A DNA stretch of 64,000 nucleotides from Perognathus longimembris pacificus. Lineage: Eukaryota; Chordata; Mammalia; Rodentia; Heteromyidae. The first letter of the stretch is position 1; each line of letters starts with the position of its first letter. The DNA is taken from assembly GCF_023159225.1 (NCBI RefSeq), contig NC_063188.1:13537086-13601085 (forward strand), given 5' to 3'. The position numbers and the translations under genes are program-made. The notes beneath the pieces are model-generated. The model saw only the letters and a program-made list of their open reading frames with translations. It was not told the origin of the DNA and made no database searches. Positions 22,433-32,656 of this stretch are shown one piece after another.

Positions 22433-22621
22433 TTTTTTTTTTGCCAGTCGTGGGCCTTGGCCTCAGGGCCTGAGCACTGTCTCTGGCTTCTTTTTGCTCA
22501 AGGCTAGCACTCTGCCACTTGAGCCACAGCGCCACTTCTGGCCATTTTCTATATATGTGGTGCTGGGGCTTCATGTATATGAGGCAAGTACTCTTGCCAC
22601 TAAGCCATATTCCCAGCCCCT
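22433..22621 (-). mobile_element. IDL-Geo SINE with small internal deletion
   Basis: Antisense. The ID-like left unit lacks the segment around AATCGAACCCAGG (GTGGTGCTGGGG runs into CTTCATG). TSD AAACTTAGTTCTT (22420-22432) versus AAACTCAGTTCTT (22623-22635), one mismatch. Confidence 0.9.
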
Positions 22622-22841
22622 GAAACTCAGTTCTTGAACATGGGACATTGAACATTACAACAGAAATCCATGAAACAGGAACTGTTTTCAAGGAGCCTTT
22701 TCAGTGGGGTGTTTGATTCCTTCCAAGATCTTTCATGGACAGCACATGAGCATGCTGAGGAATATTTCTTACACAGCATAGAAAAAACCTTAAATGCACG
22801 GAATCTGCAATCAGAGAGATTCTTCTTTCTTTCCCTTGCTG

Positions 22842-22969
22842 CCTCCCTCCCTCCCTCCCTCTCCTCCTCCTCCTCCTCCTCCTCCTCTTCCTCCTCCTCC
22901 TCCTCCTCCTCCTCCTCCTCCTCCTCTTCTTCTTCTCCTCCTCCTTTTCCCTCTCCTCCCCTCCCTTTT
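22842..22969 (+). repeat. Pyrimidine-pure (CCT)n tract
   Basis: 128 bp without a purine on the plus strand, mostly CCT units. It sits at the tail of the following antisense type A SINE. Minus-strand poly-Arg/Lys frames here are repeat artefacts. Confidence 0.97.
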
Positions 22970-22989
22970 GTTCCCTTCCTTTTTCTTCA

Positions 22990-23215
22990 CCAGGTACTAT
23001 GGCTTGAACTAAGGGCATAGGTGCTGTCCTTGAGTTTTTCTGCTCAAGGCTGGAAGTCTCCCACTTGATCCATAGCTCCATTTCTGGATTTTTGGTAATT
23101 AAGTAGAGAGTAAAGTCTCACGGACATTTCTTCACGGGCTGGCTTTGAATCACGAACTTCAGATCTCATCCTCCTGACTAGCTAGGATGGCAGGAGTGAG
23201 ACACTTGTAGCCAGC
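22990..23215 (-). mobile_element. Type A SINE
   Basis: Antisense: CACCAGGTACTATGGCTTGAAC, TTGATCCATAGCTCC, linker TAATTAAGTAGAGAGTAAAG, head CTGACTAGCTAGGATGGC. Confidence 0.85.
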
Positions 23216-23235
23216 TATATTCACATTTTCTCTTT

Positions 23236-23345
23236 ACTTCTTGACTATTACATGGCCTTGGGAAAGGCCTATTACTACCTCTTTATGCACAGGTTTCGTC
23301 ATCTGTAAAACACCCATCACAATGATAACTTTATGTATTCTGAGC
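23236..23345 (+). mobile_element. MIR SINE fragment
   Basis: Sense MIR core: ACATGGCCTTGGGAAAG, CAGGTTTCGTCATCTGTAAAAC. Confidence 0.65.
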
Positions 23346-23479
23346 CTGACACTGATTTACAATGATTGCTTTTTAAAACTCAGATAGGAAAAAAAAGAAT
23401 CGTAAAACATACATTTAAATCTTTAACATTTGCCTTTTAATAGCTGTCCTTTATTCCTTCGTTTGGTGTTTGTTTTTTT

Positions 23480-24060
23480 TTTAATTTCAGCTTGAGGGAC
23501 TCCATTTACCATTTCTTATAGTGCAAATCTCTTAGCAACAGATTCTCTCAGTTTTTTATTATATGACCATATCTTCATTTCCCCTTCAACTTAGATAGTT
23601 TTTCCAGAGGCAGAATTTATTTTACAGCAATCCTCCTTAAGGAATTTGAATACATCATCCCACTGCCTTCTATCCTCCATAGTTTCTGATGAGAAGTTAA
23701 CTGTTAATCTTATTTAGGATTCCTTGTGTGTGCTGAGTTCTCTTTGCCCTTGGCTTTTTATAGTCTTATTTCTTCAAATACTCTTAATACCCTCTCTCTC
23801 TCGCTCGCTAGCTTGCTCATTTGCTCTCTCTTTCTTCTCTTCTCTTCTCTTTTTGAGATACTCATTACATGGATGTTGGTCTGCTAGATGGTTTTCCACA
23901 ATTCTCTAAGGGTCTGTATATTTTCTTCTTTTGTCTCATCCTGAAGTTTATCAGTATCTCCAAGTTTTCCAGGTTCCCTATTTGCCAATTCAAATGTAGT
24001 GTTGAAATTGTCTACTAAAATTTTCACTTCAATTGTTATATTTTAACTTCAGGCTTTTTA
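23480..24060 (-). mobile_element. Old L1M fragment (part 1)
   Basis: Antisense L1M 3' region: TTGAATACATCATCCCACTGCC, CATAGTTTCTGATGAGAAGTTAACTGTTAATC, TTTCTTCAAATACTCTTAAT and ATTACATGGATGTTGGTC, all in the expected order. It resumes at 24362. Confidence 0.75.
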
Positions 24061-24208
24061 TTTTTTCCTTCCTTCCTTCCTTCCTTCCTTCCTTCCTTCC
24101 TTCCTTCCTTCCTTCCTCCCTCCCTCCCTCCCTCCCTCCCTCCCTCCCTCCCTCCCTCCCTCCCTCCCTCCCTCCCTCCCTCCCTCCCTTCCTTCCTTCC
24201 TTCCTTTT
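24061..24208 (+). repeat. Pyrimidine-pure (CCTT)n/(CCCT)n tract
   Basis: 148 bp of pure C/T: (CTTC)n, then (CTCC)n, then (CTTC)n. It abuts the T-rich end of an antisense B1, the likely seed. Confidence 0.98.
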
Positions 24209-24211
24209 GTT

Positions 24212-24358
24212 CTTTTTGGGGTTTCTTTGAGACAGGATTTTTTATGTACTCTAAACTGACTTGGAATTTACTTTGTAGCTTACCATGGACTTAAATTCAT
24301 AATCTGCTTTAGCCTCTCAACTGTTGACATTACAAGGGTGGATTACTACACTGGACCA
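24212..24358 (-). mobile_element. B1-like SINE nested in L1M
   Basis: Antisense B1: GTTTCTTTGAGACAGGATTT, TTTGTAGCTTACCATGGACTT, CTCTCAACTGTTGACATTACA. It separates the two L1M parts. Confidence 0.72.
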
Positions 24359-24361
24359 TAT

Positions 24362-24745
24362 TCTCTTCTTTACTGAGACATCATTATTATGCTTTCCTTA
24401 AGACCTTTGATGTCATTTCCTTTATTCTTCAAACTTTGAAATAGCTGATTTAAATCCATCTATAAGTCCAATGAATGGAACCCCAAGGAGGCTTTTCATT
24501 TAAGCTTAGAGTCATCAGGGACAGTTTCTGTTCATTTTTTTTCATCTTGTGTATGGGTTATTTCTTTGCAGGTACCATACATCTAAACATTTTGTGTATT
24601 GCATGTAGTAATCTTGGAAATCAGCTTCTTCTTCCTCCCTGTGGCTTGCTGTTGTTGCTGCTTCTAGTAGTCGTCTTTGTTTGTTTAGAAACATTCTATT
24701 TGAACTCCTACCAGAGGGGGTCCACTGATCTCATAGCTACATTTT
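24362..24745 (-). mobile_element. Old L1M fragment (part 2)
   Basis: Continuation of the antisense L1M: CATCAGGGACAGTTTCTGTTC, CTTGTGTATGGGTTATTTC, ATCTTGGAAATCAGCTTCTTC, GGCTTGCTGTTGTTGCTG. Confidence 0.75.
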
Positions 24746-25447
24746 ACCAAGTAGAACTTGCCCTATTGCTTGGTTTGGCTTCCCCACATCTCTTTTGATG
24801 AAACTTGAGGCCAGTCATTGGGAGACACAAGTTATAAGTAGCAAACTTGTCTCAATGCTCCTTAGATTTAGCTGAGCAATCTCTACTCAAATAACTCATA
24901 AATCACAAGGCTAGTATTGAGTAGACTTCATTATCTGCCTTTATGTCAGAAAGACAAAAAACAATGATCGATCTATATGTCCAAAAGAAGACCTTATTCC
25001 ATTCTTCTAAGTGGCTAGAAAAGTTCCCATAATAAGTTAAACTACTATTTAGGAGAAATAAAGTCCACACACCCTAGGAAAAGGTGCTTCTAGCCCATTT
25101 TCTCCATTCCCAAGCTACCTTATGTTAGAGAATTGGGGAGCCCCTGCAAATTGGAATTCTGTAGATACTGAAATGTTGGCAGACAGGGGTTCTACGTGGG
25201 ACTCTCCGAAGGAGCCAGCCTTAATTATCTGGAGGTAAGCAGAGGGTGGGACAGAAAGATTTGAATAATAGCTTGAAGAGTGTGGTTAGTGTCTCTAACA
25301 GTAGTTGGGGTGGGGGGAGGGGTAGCGCAGGAGAGAATGTGGGAAAGACAGGCAATGAGACAAAGAATGGTCAAAGGATGGTCATAAATTATGTGTCCAT
25401 GGGACAGGCTTAGAACAACAAGCAGTTTGCTATTTCTGAGTCCATTA
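24746..25447. other. No recognisable feature
   Basis: Unique-looking DNA; a G-rich patch lies near 25306-25325. Confidence 0.5.
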
Positions 25448-25643
25448 TTTTTTTAACCAGTCCTGAGTTTGAACTCAGGGCCTGTGCACTGTCTCTGAGC
25501 TTGTTTTGCTCAAGCCTAGCACTCTACCACTTGAGCCACAGCACCACTTCTGGCTTTTTCTGTTTATGTGGTACTGAGGAATCCAACCCAGGGCTTCATG
25601 TATGCTAGGCAAGCACTCTACCACTAAGTCACATTCCCAGCCC
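25448..25643 (-). mobile_element. IDL-Geo SINE
   Basis: Antisense dimer, both units complete, ending CACATTCCCAGCCCA. GAGTCCAT occurs at both flanks as an imperfect TSD. Confidence 0.88.
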
Positions 25644-26179
25644 ACGAGTCCATATTTTTACCAGGCAGCTTTTAATCTTGTTTGAGTTCTTGACATTTTC
25701 CTCAACTATCAACCTTAATATTCACTTAACAAATATTTGTTAGATATAAGTCATTGGAAATTCCAAGATTAATGAAACATGAATTTTGTCATTATAGGAG
25801 GAACTAATCTATAAAAAATGACACTGTAGGTAGTGGGGTTATGACTGAGGGAAACCTAGGGAGCTGAAATCCCAAGGAAGGATCTCACTTCAGATTAGAA
25901 TGGGCACAGGTAGTAGGCCATATAGAATTAGTGTATTAGTGTTTGAACTGAAACTCAAATAAATTTGTCAACTGTTGGCAGGTAATGTGACATTCAAACA
26001 TCAGAGAGAAGCCATGGTAAATTTCTGATATATTCTAAAATGGAGAAAATAGATTTGAAAAATGGACATAGGATGTCTAAGAAGATTCCTCAAGGAAATG
26101 TGATACGAAAACTAAGGCCAGATCACAAAATTCCCTGCACATAAGAAGGTATCTGTGCTTTTCTTAAATTTTGGGAGGG
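25644..26179. other. No recognisable feature
   Basis: AT-rich unique-looking DNA. Confidence 0.5.
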
Positions 26180-26400
26180 ACAGTACTAGAGTTGAATGCA
26201 GGGCCTTGTGTTCTTGGCTTGAGATTGATTGTGATATTGGTGCTCTACCACTTAAGTCATGCCTTCATCCTGGCATTTTCATGGTTGTTTTGGGATGGAG
26301 TCTCATAAATTTTTTTGCTTGGGCTGACTTCAAATATCATCTTCAAGATTTCAGCCTCCTGGTTAGCTAGAATTATGGGTATAAGCCACTGACACCCAGA
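26180..26400 (-). mobile_element. Type A SINE, strongly diverged
   Basis: Antisense: CTAGAGTTGAATGCAGGGCC, GCTCTACCACTTAAG, linker GGATGGAGTCTCATAAAT, head TCAGCCTCCTGGTTAGCTAG. Confidence 0.75.
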
Positions 26401-26759
26401 TAAAACAAGTTTTTAAATGGAAGTTAACAATCCTCAGCACCACAGCAAAAATTTTCTGGATAGCCAAACATTTGCATATGGTTTGTGAGCCTTGGCTTAG
26501 TGTCATAGCTCTTTCCTTCTTTCCACTCTTCTGAAAAGTACCTATTACATATTTATTTCATGCTAGGAGGTTGCTTAAGACAAATGCACCTAAAGGTAGT
26601 GGAAGCATCCTAATAACTCCAGATCCACTCACGTAGAGGAAAGATGGAATTCAGGTGCAGGCTGGAACAATACTCCTTCTCACGCCTCAGTGTGGAGTGT
26701 GGAGATGGGAACAGATGCTTTCTTATGACTTTGATGTTGAGTAATTTTGCTTAACTCTA
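26401..26759. other. No recognisable feature
   Basis: Unique-looking DNA. Confidence 0.5.
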
Positions 26760-27000
26760 AATGAGTCAGATACTGCAAGCATTCATTGAGTTCTACTCTA
26801 GTAACGTTCACAGCACCTCATCACAACTCCCCAAAGTAGGTATTAATATGCCCCAATTAAAACTAAGAATGTAAGTGCTGAGAAGATACACTTTCCCTAA
26901 GTGGCACAGCTTTCAGTGGCAAGGCTGAGATTTAAAGCAGGTTTGGCTGATTCTGGCGCCTAAGTCTCTTCTACCAGGTCATACTGCTTCCTGTAGTACA
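26760..27000 (-). mobile_element. MIR SINE
   Basis: Antisense MIR near full length: CCAAAGTAGGTATTAATATG, CTTTCCCTAAGTGGCACAGC, GTGGCAAGGCTGAGATTTAAAGC, ending CAGGTCATACTGC. Confidence 0.78.
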
Positions 27001-27014
27001 CCGAGGATTCCTTC

Positions 27015-27130
27015 ATAGAGATAAATGAGCTTGTTCAAGGTCACACAATTAAGTAAAGGGCAGAGGAAGGACTAAAGTCCAGATTTTCTGACTCCAGAGC
27101 CAGTATTTGGTCTACAAATCACAGGAGCCT
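27015..27130 (-). mobile_element. Second MIR SINE, adjacent
   Basis: Antisense MIR core: TTGTTCAAGGTCACACAATTAAG, GCAGAGGAAGGACTAAAGTCC, TCTGACTCCAGAGCC. It follows the previous MIR in the same orientation. Confidence 0.75.
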
Positions 27131-27497
27131 CAAACAATGAAGGCTAAGTGTTGGACAGATGAATGGCTTGCTTCTTGCCTGCAGGCTCCAAGAATCTCGT
27201 TAATAGACAACATACAAACCACGTAATGAACAGCCACATGGTACAGAGGTCAGGAGACCTCTGCAGGAGTCCCTTTGAAATGTCTAGAGGGGTCTAAGCC
27301 GGTTTGGGATGGACTTCCTGCCCTAGGATTCGGTCATGAAAAATTTGAAGGTGTTACAAAAAGTGACATACTGGCTCTTTTTCTAATCTATTAACTAACA
27401 TTAAAGATTTCTCCATTCAGTGATCTTTTTTCAAATGGGGTACACACATTGGGATGCAAGAAGAAAATAAATTAATTTTATTTTCTATTGCCTGTTT
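27131..27497. other. No recognisable feature
   Basis: Unique-looking DNA. Confidence 0.5.
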
Positions 27498-27711
27498 ATC
27501 ACTGGGGTGGGGGCTGGGGGGCTTGAACTCAGAGCACTGTCCCAGAGCTTTTGCACTCAAGACTACTACTCTACCATGTCTGGTTTTCTGGGAGTTAATA
27601 GAGATTAGAGTCTCACAGACTTTCCTGCCTACACTGGCATTGAACTGCGATCCTCAGATCTTAGCCTCCTGAGTAGCTAGGATTACAGGCATGAGCCACC
27701 AGTGCCTGGCT
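27498..27711 (-). mobile_element. Type A SINE
   Basis: Antisense: GGGGCTTGAACTCAGAGC, linker GGGAGTTAATAGAGATTAG, head CCTGAGTAGCTAGGATTACAGG to AGTGCCTGGCT. Confidence 0.87.
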
Positions 27712-27939
27712 GCCTACTGATTTTTATTTGTATAAGTTATGTATTGTCCATGATTAGTATGTAGTACATTAGAAATACATATAAATATTTGCATACATAC
27801 TATGATAAATATATTAAGTTCTATATATGTATGTATATACATATATATATTTGGGGATGTACTCAAAAACTTCTTAGTGGGGGCATGAGCAGTACATACA
27901 CACACATGCATGTATACATACATTTATTCATTTATTTAT

Positions 27940-27940
<1 letters not shown>

Positions 27941-27972
<32 letters not shown>
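27941..27972 (+). repeat. (GT)n microsatellite
   Basis: About 16 GT units at the tail of the next antisense type A SINE. A separate AT-rich (ATGT/TATA) region lies just upstream (27820-27850). Confidence 0.95.
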
Positions 27973-28184
27973 TAGTATTGAGGCTTAAACTCAGTACCTG
28001 AGTACTGTCCCTGTGCTTTTTTGCTCATAGCTGGTGTTCTACCACTTTATGCCATAGCTCTTCCAGTTTTTGGTGGTTATTTGTGGTTAATTGTAGTTGA
28101 GCTTGCCCGAGCTGGCTTTGAAATTCCATCATCAGATCTCAGCCTCCTGAGTAGCTAGTTTTACAGGCGTGAACCACCTGTACT
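27973..28184 (-). mobile_element. Type A SINE
   Basis: Antisense: TTGAGGCTTAAACTCAGTACC, TTCTACCACTTTATGCC, head CCTGAGTAGCTAGTTTTACAGG. Confidence 0.84.
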
Positions 28185-28555
28185 TTACTAAAACAGCATA
28201 TTTTGAGGCCTGCTCCTGTGTTTGTAGGGAAGAAATCTCATCTGTCTTGGAATTGAATTGCCACAAATGTGTGGTCATCTCCCTAATTTAAGTTCCTACT
28301 TTGAATGCAGAGACCAGGGAAAACAATGCCTCCCACAATTCTATGAGGGCTGCCAAACTAGTGAAAACATTGAATATGTGCTCCAGTAATAATGACTAAT
28401 TTGGGTTCATACACAGAAAAGAATAATATATTGTGGTTTTAAGTGGTGTTGGAGAAAAATATGGAATGATAGATATGGTATCATATATAATTGTAAAGAA
28501 GTTTATACCTGAAATAGGATTATCAGTATTTATTTCATTTATTTTATTTATTTTC
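28185..28555. other. No recognisable feature
   Basis: AT-rich unique-looking DNA. Confidence 0.5.
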
Positions 28556-28670
28556 TTTTTTTTTTTTTGCCAATACTGGGGCTTGAACTTAGGGCCTCTG
28601 GCTCAGCTTGCTTGCCTAAAGCTGACACTACCTCTCCAGGCTGGCTTTTTGCTGGTTATTTGGAATATGG
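28556..28670 (-). mobile_element. Type A SINE, broken
   Basis: Antisense T-run and Geo start (GGGGCTTGAACTTAGGGCC), then a jump to GCTTTTTGCTGGTTATTTGG; the head is hardly recognisable. TCAGGTGTGAGCTACTAGG near 28726 may be its remnant. Confidence 0.6.
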
Positions 28671-28939
28671 AAGCTCCAAAATGCATTTTGGAGGTTTCTT
28701 GCAGTGTAGCTCTAAACTACAACCCTTCAGGTGTGAGCTACTAGGAACTGGTACGGTTAGTATTCCTATTAAAAGAAAACCGGTACAATTTGCATATTTA
28801 TAGGCATGGAAAAAGAGTAGGAGGATATAGCTCAACATTTTTGGCACAGTGCTGTAATGGCAGGCATTTTTTTTGTAGTTATCTTAGTTTTCTAAAATTT
28901 CTATTAATAGTTTATATTGATCTGTTATCAGGAAATATA

Positions 28940-29024
28940 CCTTTTTTTTTGCAATGCTAGTTCTGCAATTCAGGGCTTTGAAAATATTAGGCAAATTCTC
29001 TAAAACTGAGTTATATCCTAGCCT
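28940..29024 (-). mobile_element. ID-like SINE, diverged
   Basis: Antisense: TTTTTTTTTGCAATGCTAG, CTGCAATTCAGGGCTTTG, ATTAGGCAAATTC. It provides the non-L1 start of the longest open frame in the window. Confidence 0.55.
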
Positions 29025-29056
29025 TGAGCACATGACCTTGAAAAATAAGCAGTCAT

Positions 29057-29772
29057 ATTCAACAGACAAAGGCCTCATCTCTAAAATATATGCAGAACTA
29101 AAAAAATTACCTTCTTCCAAAACAAAACTGCAAAGAACCAATAGCCCCCTCATCAAGTGGGCTAAAGACTTACAAAGAAACTTCTCTGATGAGGAAATGA
29201 GAATGGCCAATAGTCATATGAAAAAATGCTCTACATCACTGGCCATAAAGGAAATGCAAATCAAAACAACATTGAGATTCCATCTCACCCCAGCAAGAAT
29301 GTCATATATCAAGAAAACTAATAATAACAATTGTTGGAGGGGATGTGGCCAAAAGGGAACCCTACTTCATTGTTGGTGGGAATGTAAACTGGTTCAACCA
29401 CTCTGGCAAGCAGTATGGAGATTCCTCAGAAGGCTCAATATAGAACTCCCCTATGACCCAGCAGCCCCACTGTTGGGTATCTATCCAAAAGCCCACAAAC
29501 AAAATCACAGTAATGCCACCAGCACAACAATGTTCATCGCAGCACAATTTGTCATAGCGAGAAGCTGGAACCAACCCAGATGCCCCTCCATAGATGAATG
29601 GATCAGGAAAATGTGGTACATTTACACAATGGAATTTTATGCCTCTATCAGAAAGAATGACATTGTTCCATTTGTAAGGAAATGGAAGGACTTGGAAAAA
29701 GTTATACTAAGTGAAGTGAGCCAGACCCAAAGAAACATGGACTCTATGGCCTCCCTTATTGGGAATAATTAG
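29057..29772 (+). pseudogene. LINE-1 ORF2 C-terminal fragment
   Basis: Encodes about 238 residues from the C-terminal end of L1 ORF2p, open to the normal stop (TAG, 29770-29772). Full ORF2p carries endonuclease, reverse transcriptase and a C-terminal cysteine-rich segment; only the last region survives. Numbered in the open frame from 28954 (272 codons), the Cys/His motif CX3CX7HX4C is complete: C127, C131, H139, C144, within [18 protein letters not shown]. It is followed by the conserved [13 protein letters not shown] and [16 protein letters not shown] blocks. The first 34 codons of that frame are flanking SINE DNA, not L1, so the apparent ATG is not a real start. There is no promoter and no catalytic domain. 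Confidence 0.93.
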
Positions 29773-30142
29773 TACAGGTTTAGGCAAGCCATAGCAGAGC
29801 ATCACAAGGCCCAATAGCTATACCCTTAGAAACACATAAGATGATGCTAATTGAAATGAACTCCATGTTATGGAAACAAGTGATATATCACAGTTGTAAC
29901 TACTTTCAATGTCCTATGTGTATGTGTAGTTTCTATTATTGATAATGTTTTGTATCACCTTCCTATGTTTGTACCTACACTATCTCTGTAATCTTATCTG
30001 AGTATATTGGAAACCGTGTTTACTGGTATTGGAAGTAGGAAATTCAAAGGGAATACCAAATTCGAGAGACACAGGGTAAAAAAAGAGAAATAACTACAAA
30101 AGCAATACTTGCAAAACTCTTTGGTGTAAGTGAACTGAACAA

Positions 30143-30183
30143 CTGGGGGGGGGAGGGAAAGGGGGGGAGGGAGGGGGGCATGA
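30143..30183 (+). other. G-rich polypurine tract in L1 3' UTR
   Basis: Several runs of three or more G separated by A or GA (GGGAGGGAAAGGGGGGGAGG and on), able in principle to form G-quadruplexes. The nested L1 at 16048-16095 carries the counterpart, and a G-rich 3' UTR tract is a known mammalian L1 trait. Confidence 0.85.
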
Positions 30184-30486
30184 GGGACAAGGCAACAAAC
30201 AGCACAAGAAATGTATCCAATGCCCAACGTATGATACTGTAACCTCTCTGTACGTCAGTTTAATAATAAAAATTTGAGAAAAAAAAAAATAAGCAGTCAT
30301 TGTCCTAGCAACCAGTACAGACGGAAAAATGTGCCCTTCCGCACCTCCCTGAAGGAGTATGTCAGAGCCATATCTAGGAGCCAGGAAGAGTTCTACTAAT
30401 TTGTTTTCTTACGGATCAATGCTGTGACTCAGTAACTCAATCATCTTTACAGGTTTTTTTGCTTGAGAATTTCCTGAGATTCTTAT

Positions 30487-30490
<4 letters not shown>

Positions 30491-30541
<51 letters not shown>
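30491..30541 (+). repeat. (TG)n microsatellite
   Basis: About 25 TG units touching the 3' end of the antisense type A SINE that follows. Confidence 0.98.
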
Positions 30542-30542
<1 letters not shown>

Positions 30543-30763
30543 GATACCAAGACTTGAACTCAGGGCCTAGGCTCTGTCCCTTAGCATTTTCACTCAAGAC
30601 TGTACTTGACCATATCTCCTGCACTTCTAGGTTTTTTTGCAGCTGAATTGGAGATAAGAATCTCACAGACTTTCCTGTCTGGGATGGCTGGAAACTTCAG
30701 TCATCCAGATCTTACCTTTTCAAGTTGCTAGGATTACAGATGTGAGCCACTGACACTGGGCTC
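30542..30763 (-). mobile_element. Type A SINE
   Basis: Antisense: CAAGACTTGAACTCAGGGCC, linker GAATTGGAGATAAGAATC, head TTGCTAGGATTACAGATG. Confidence 0.85.
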
Positions 30764-30780
30764 TTTTAAACTGTTTGTTT

Positions 30781-30978
30781 GGGGGCTGGGAATATGGCCT
30801 AGTAGTAAAGTGCTCGCCTCGTATACATGAAGCCATGGGTTCGATTCCTCAGCACCACATATATAGAAAAAGCCAGAAGTGGCCCTGTGGCTCAAGTGGC
30901 AAAGCCAAAAGAAGCCAGGGACAGTGCTCAGGCCCTGAGTCCGTGCCCCAGGACTGGCAAAAAACCAAAAGAAATAGT
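30781..30978 (+). mobile_element. IDL-Geo SINE
   Basis: Sense dimer: GGGGCTGGGAATATGGCCTAG, GGGTTCGATTCCTCAGCACC, then the Geo unit with an internal deletion (CAAGTGGCAAAGCC runs straight to AAAAGAAGCC). GTTTGTTT flanks both ends. Confidence 0.9.
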
Positions 30979-31189
30979 TTGTTTTGAAGTAATTTGCATA
31001 GGAATTGGACAAAATAGTGAAGCAAGTTTCCCTAATATTTTCATTGTGTTTTCCCCCATGTTTTCTGACTTAACCAAAGTTCAGTTCCCTTATCCAAACC
31101 AGGCAATAAACATGGGTCATCCTACTATCAGCTAAGCCATACAGTTCATTCAGCCTTTGCCATTCTTTACATTAATGTCCTTTTTAAAC

Positions 31190-31335
31190 ATTGTGATTCC
31201 CTCCAGGATTCTTCATGGCAATGAATTATCATGTTTTCTTAGTTTCCTCCAGTCTATGACAATTCTTCTGTCTGTCTTCATTGTTCATAACATTGACATG
31301 TGCAACTTTTTTGAATTAGTGTACATTTATAATAA
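31190..31335 (-). mobile_element. Possible old L1M fragment
   Basis: TTAGTTTCCTCCAGTCTATGACAATTC and TTCATAACATTGACATG resemble an antisense L1M 3' region known to me. Weak match. Confidence 0.35.
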
Positions 31336-31473
31336 AAACCTATTTCCTTGTGATTGTTCCAGAATGCACACAGTACATTTTGAACCTATTTACCCTTTCC
31401 ACCATATTCCCCATTCTACTCCTTTCTCTTCCCCTTCTTTACAAACAGGGTTTGTTGGGGTTTACTATCTTTT

Positions 31474-31475
<2 letters not shown>

Positions 31476-31519
<44 letters not shown>
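31476..31519 (+). repeat. (CA)n microsatellite, no SINE attached
   Basis: About 22 CA units. No SINE tail is visible upstream, unlike most CA/TG arrays in this window. Confidence 0.97.
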
Positions 31520-31520
<1 letters not shown>

Positions 31521-31597
31521 CCTTTGATCCTCTTTACTCCTCAATATCCCTTCCTTTCCTCTTCCCCCACCCCTTCTAGATAGACACTTTTTTTCTT

Positions 31598-31790
31598 TTT
31601 TTTGGAGAGGGGCAGGTCCTGGAACTTGAACTCTGGGTTTGGGCACTGTCCTGAGCTCCTTGGCTTTTTCTGTGACTAATTGGAGATGAGTGTCTCACAG
31701 ACTTTTCTGCCTGGGCTGATTTTGAACCACGATCTTCAGATCTCAGCCTCCTGAGTAGCATTACAGGCGTGAGCCACTGGCTTGTGCCTA
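31598..31790 (-). mobile_element. Type A SINE, shortened Geo
   Basis: Antisense; the Geo unit lacks its A-box half (CTGAGCTCCTT joins TGGCTTTTTCTGTG). Linker and head are good. AGACACTTTT at both ends (31582 and 31794) is a likely TSD. Confidence 0.85.
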
Positions 31791-31799
31791 AACAGACAC

Positions 31800-32133
31800 T
31801 TTTTAAGATGCTAGGCCAGCAGCTACATTGTAGTATGACATGCCATTTAGGATTAGCTTGGAGTTATTACATTTTTTTGCAAGAATAGCAAAGAAGTAGT
31901 ATCAGACAATACTCAGTGTTCCTTGGACCATTTAGCAACTATGCCTCATTGCTTTTTATCTTATGATTTTAAATGGTGGAAGAGAAATAGTTTCCAATCA
32001 AGTGTAAAAAGTCTTAGCTAGAGTGAAATTGTTGCCTTACTGTTCTAAATGTATTCAATGATTACCAAAGTGATTTTAACTACCATCATTTTATTTTTAA
32101 ATATATGAATAAGATCTTTGTGTGTGTGCACGT
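31800..32133. other. No recognisable feature
   Basis: AT-rich unique-looking DNA ending in a short TG tract (32119-32130). Confidence 0.5.
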
Positions 32134-32335
32134 GCCAGTACTGTGACTTGAACTCAGAGACTGGGCACTGTCCCTTAGATTTTTTCTTTCAAGACTAGAA
32201 CTCTACCACTTGGTAGTTAATTGGAAATGAGAGTCTCACCATCTTTCCTGTCCAGACCGGCTTCCAAGCTTCAATCCTCAAATGTCAAACTCCTGAGTAG
32301 CTAGGATATCAGGAATGAGCCACTTGCACATAGTT
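32134..32335 (-). mobile_element. Type A SINE
   Basis: Antisense: CCAGTACTGTGACTTGAACTC, linker TTAATTGGAAATGAGAGTC, head CCTGAGTAGCTAGGATATCAGG. Confidence 0.85.
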
Positions 32336-32540
32336 TACAAGATCTTTTTGAACATTTAAATCTTATTATTTGATTCTAGCCCACTTCCCCCAGAGAATTT
32401 GTTTTACTTTATCACAATATGTTTTTATATATAAACGGCTTCTAAGCTGACCCTATTTGATTTCTCTGTAAAAACATGCTGGAAAACTGGATTTAATTTT
32501 TGCTTCCTATGCCAACTAAACACTAAATACTAACACTTAT

Positions 32541-32648
32541 GAGCCAAGGGTAGTGAGACATTATTATTCCAGCACTTGGAAGGTGAAGGGAACAAAATCT
32601 CAAGTTCAAGGCCAGCCTGGGCTACATAGCCAGACCCTTTTTCAAAAA
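32541..32648 (+). mobile_element. B1-like SINE
   Basis: Sense rodent B1 order: ATTCCAGCACTTGGAAGGTG, CAAGTTCAAGGCCAGCCTGGG, CTACATAGCCAGACCC. Confidence 0.8.
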
Positions 32649-32656
32649 TGAAGAAA

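Larger units (their letters stand above)
29057..30285 (+). mobile_element. L1 element, 5'-truncated, perfect TSD
   Basis: About 1.23 kb of L1: the C-terminal part of ORF2, a full 3' UTR with a G-rich tract, AATAATAAAAATTTGAG and an A-tail. The 15-bp TSD AAAATAAGCAGTCAT is at 29042-29056 and 30286-30300, perfectly matched. The uninterrupted ORF2 part and intact TSD make it one of the youngest insertions here. It is dead on arrival because the 5' UTR, ORF1 and the endonuclease and reverse-transcriptase parts are absent. Confidence 0.95.

Noticed and set aside
22701..23081. Minus-strand 126-codon frame with long Arg/Lys/Glu runs
   Set aside because: It is the translation of the (CCT)n tract plus a type A SINE; nothing gene-like remains outside them.
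24061..24208. Regular repeated units that might suggest a CRISPR-like or satellite array
   Set aside because: Simple tetranucleotide repeat without spacers, in a mammalian context.
28954..29056. The ATG-initiated start of the 272-codon frame as a true N-terminus
   Set aside because: The TSD at 29042-29056 shows that L1 begins at 29057; the first 34 codons are pre-insertion flank including an ID SINE.
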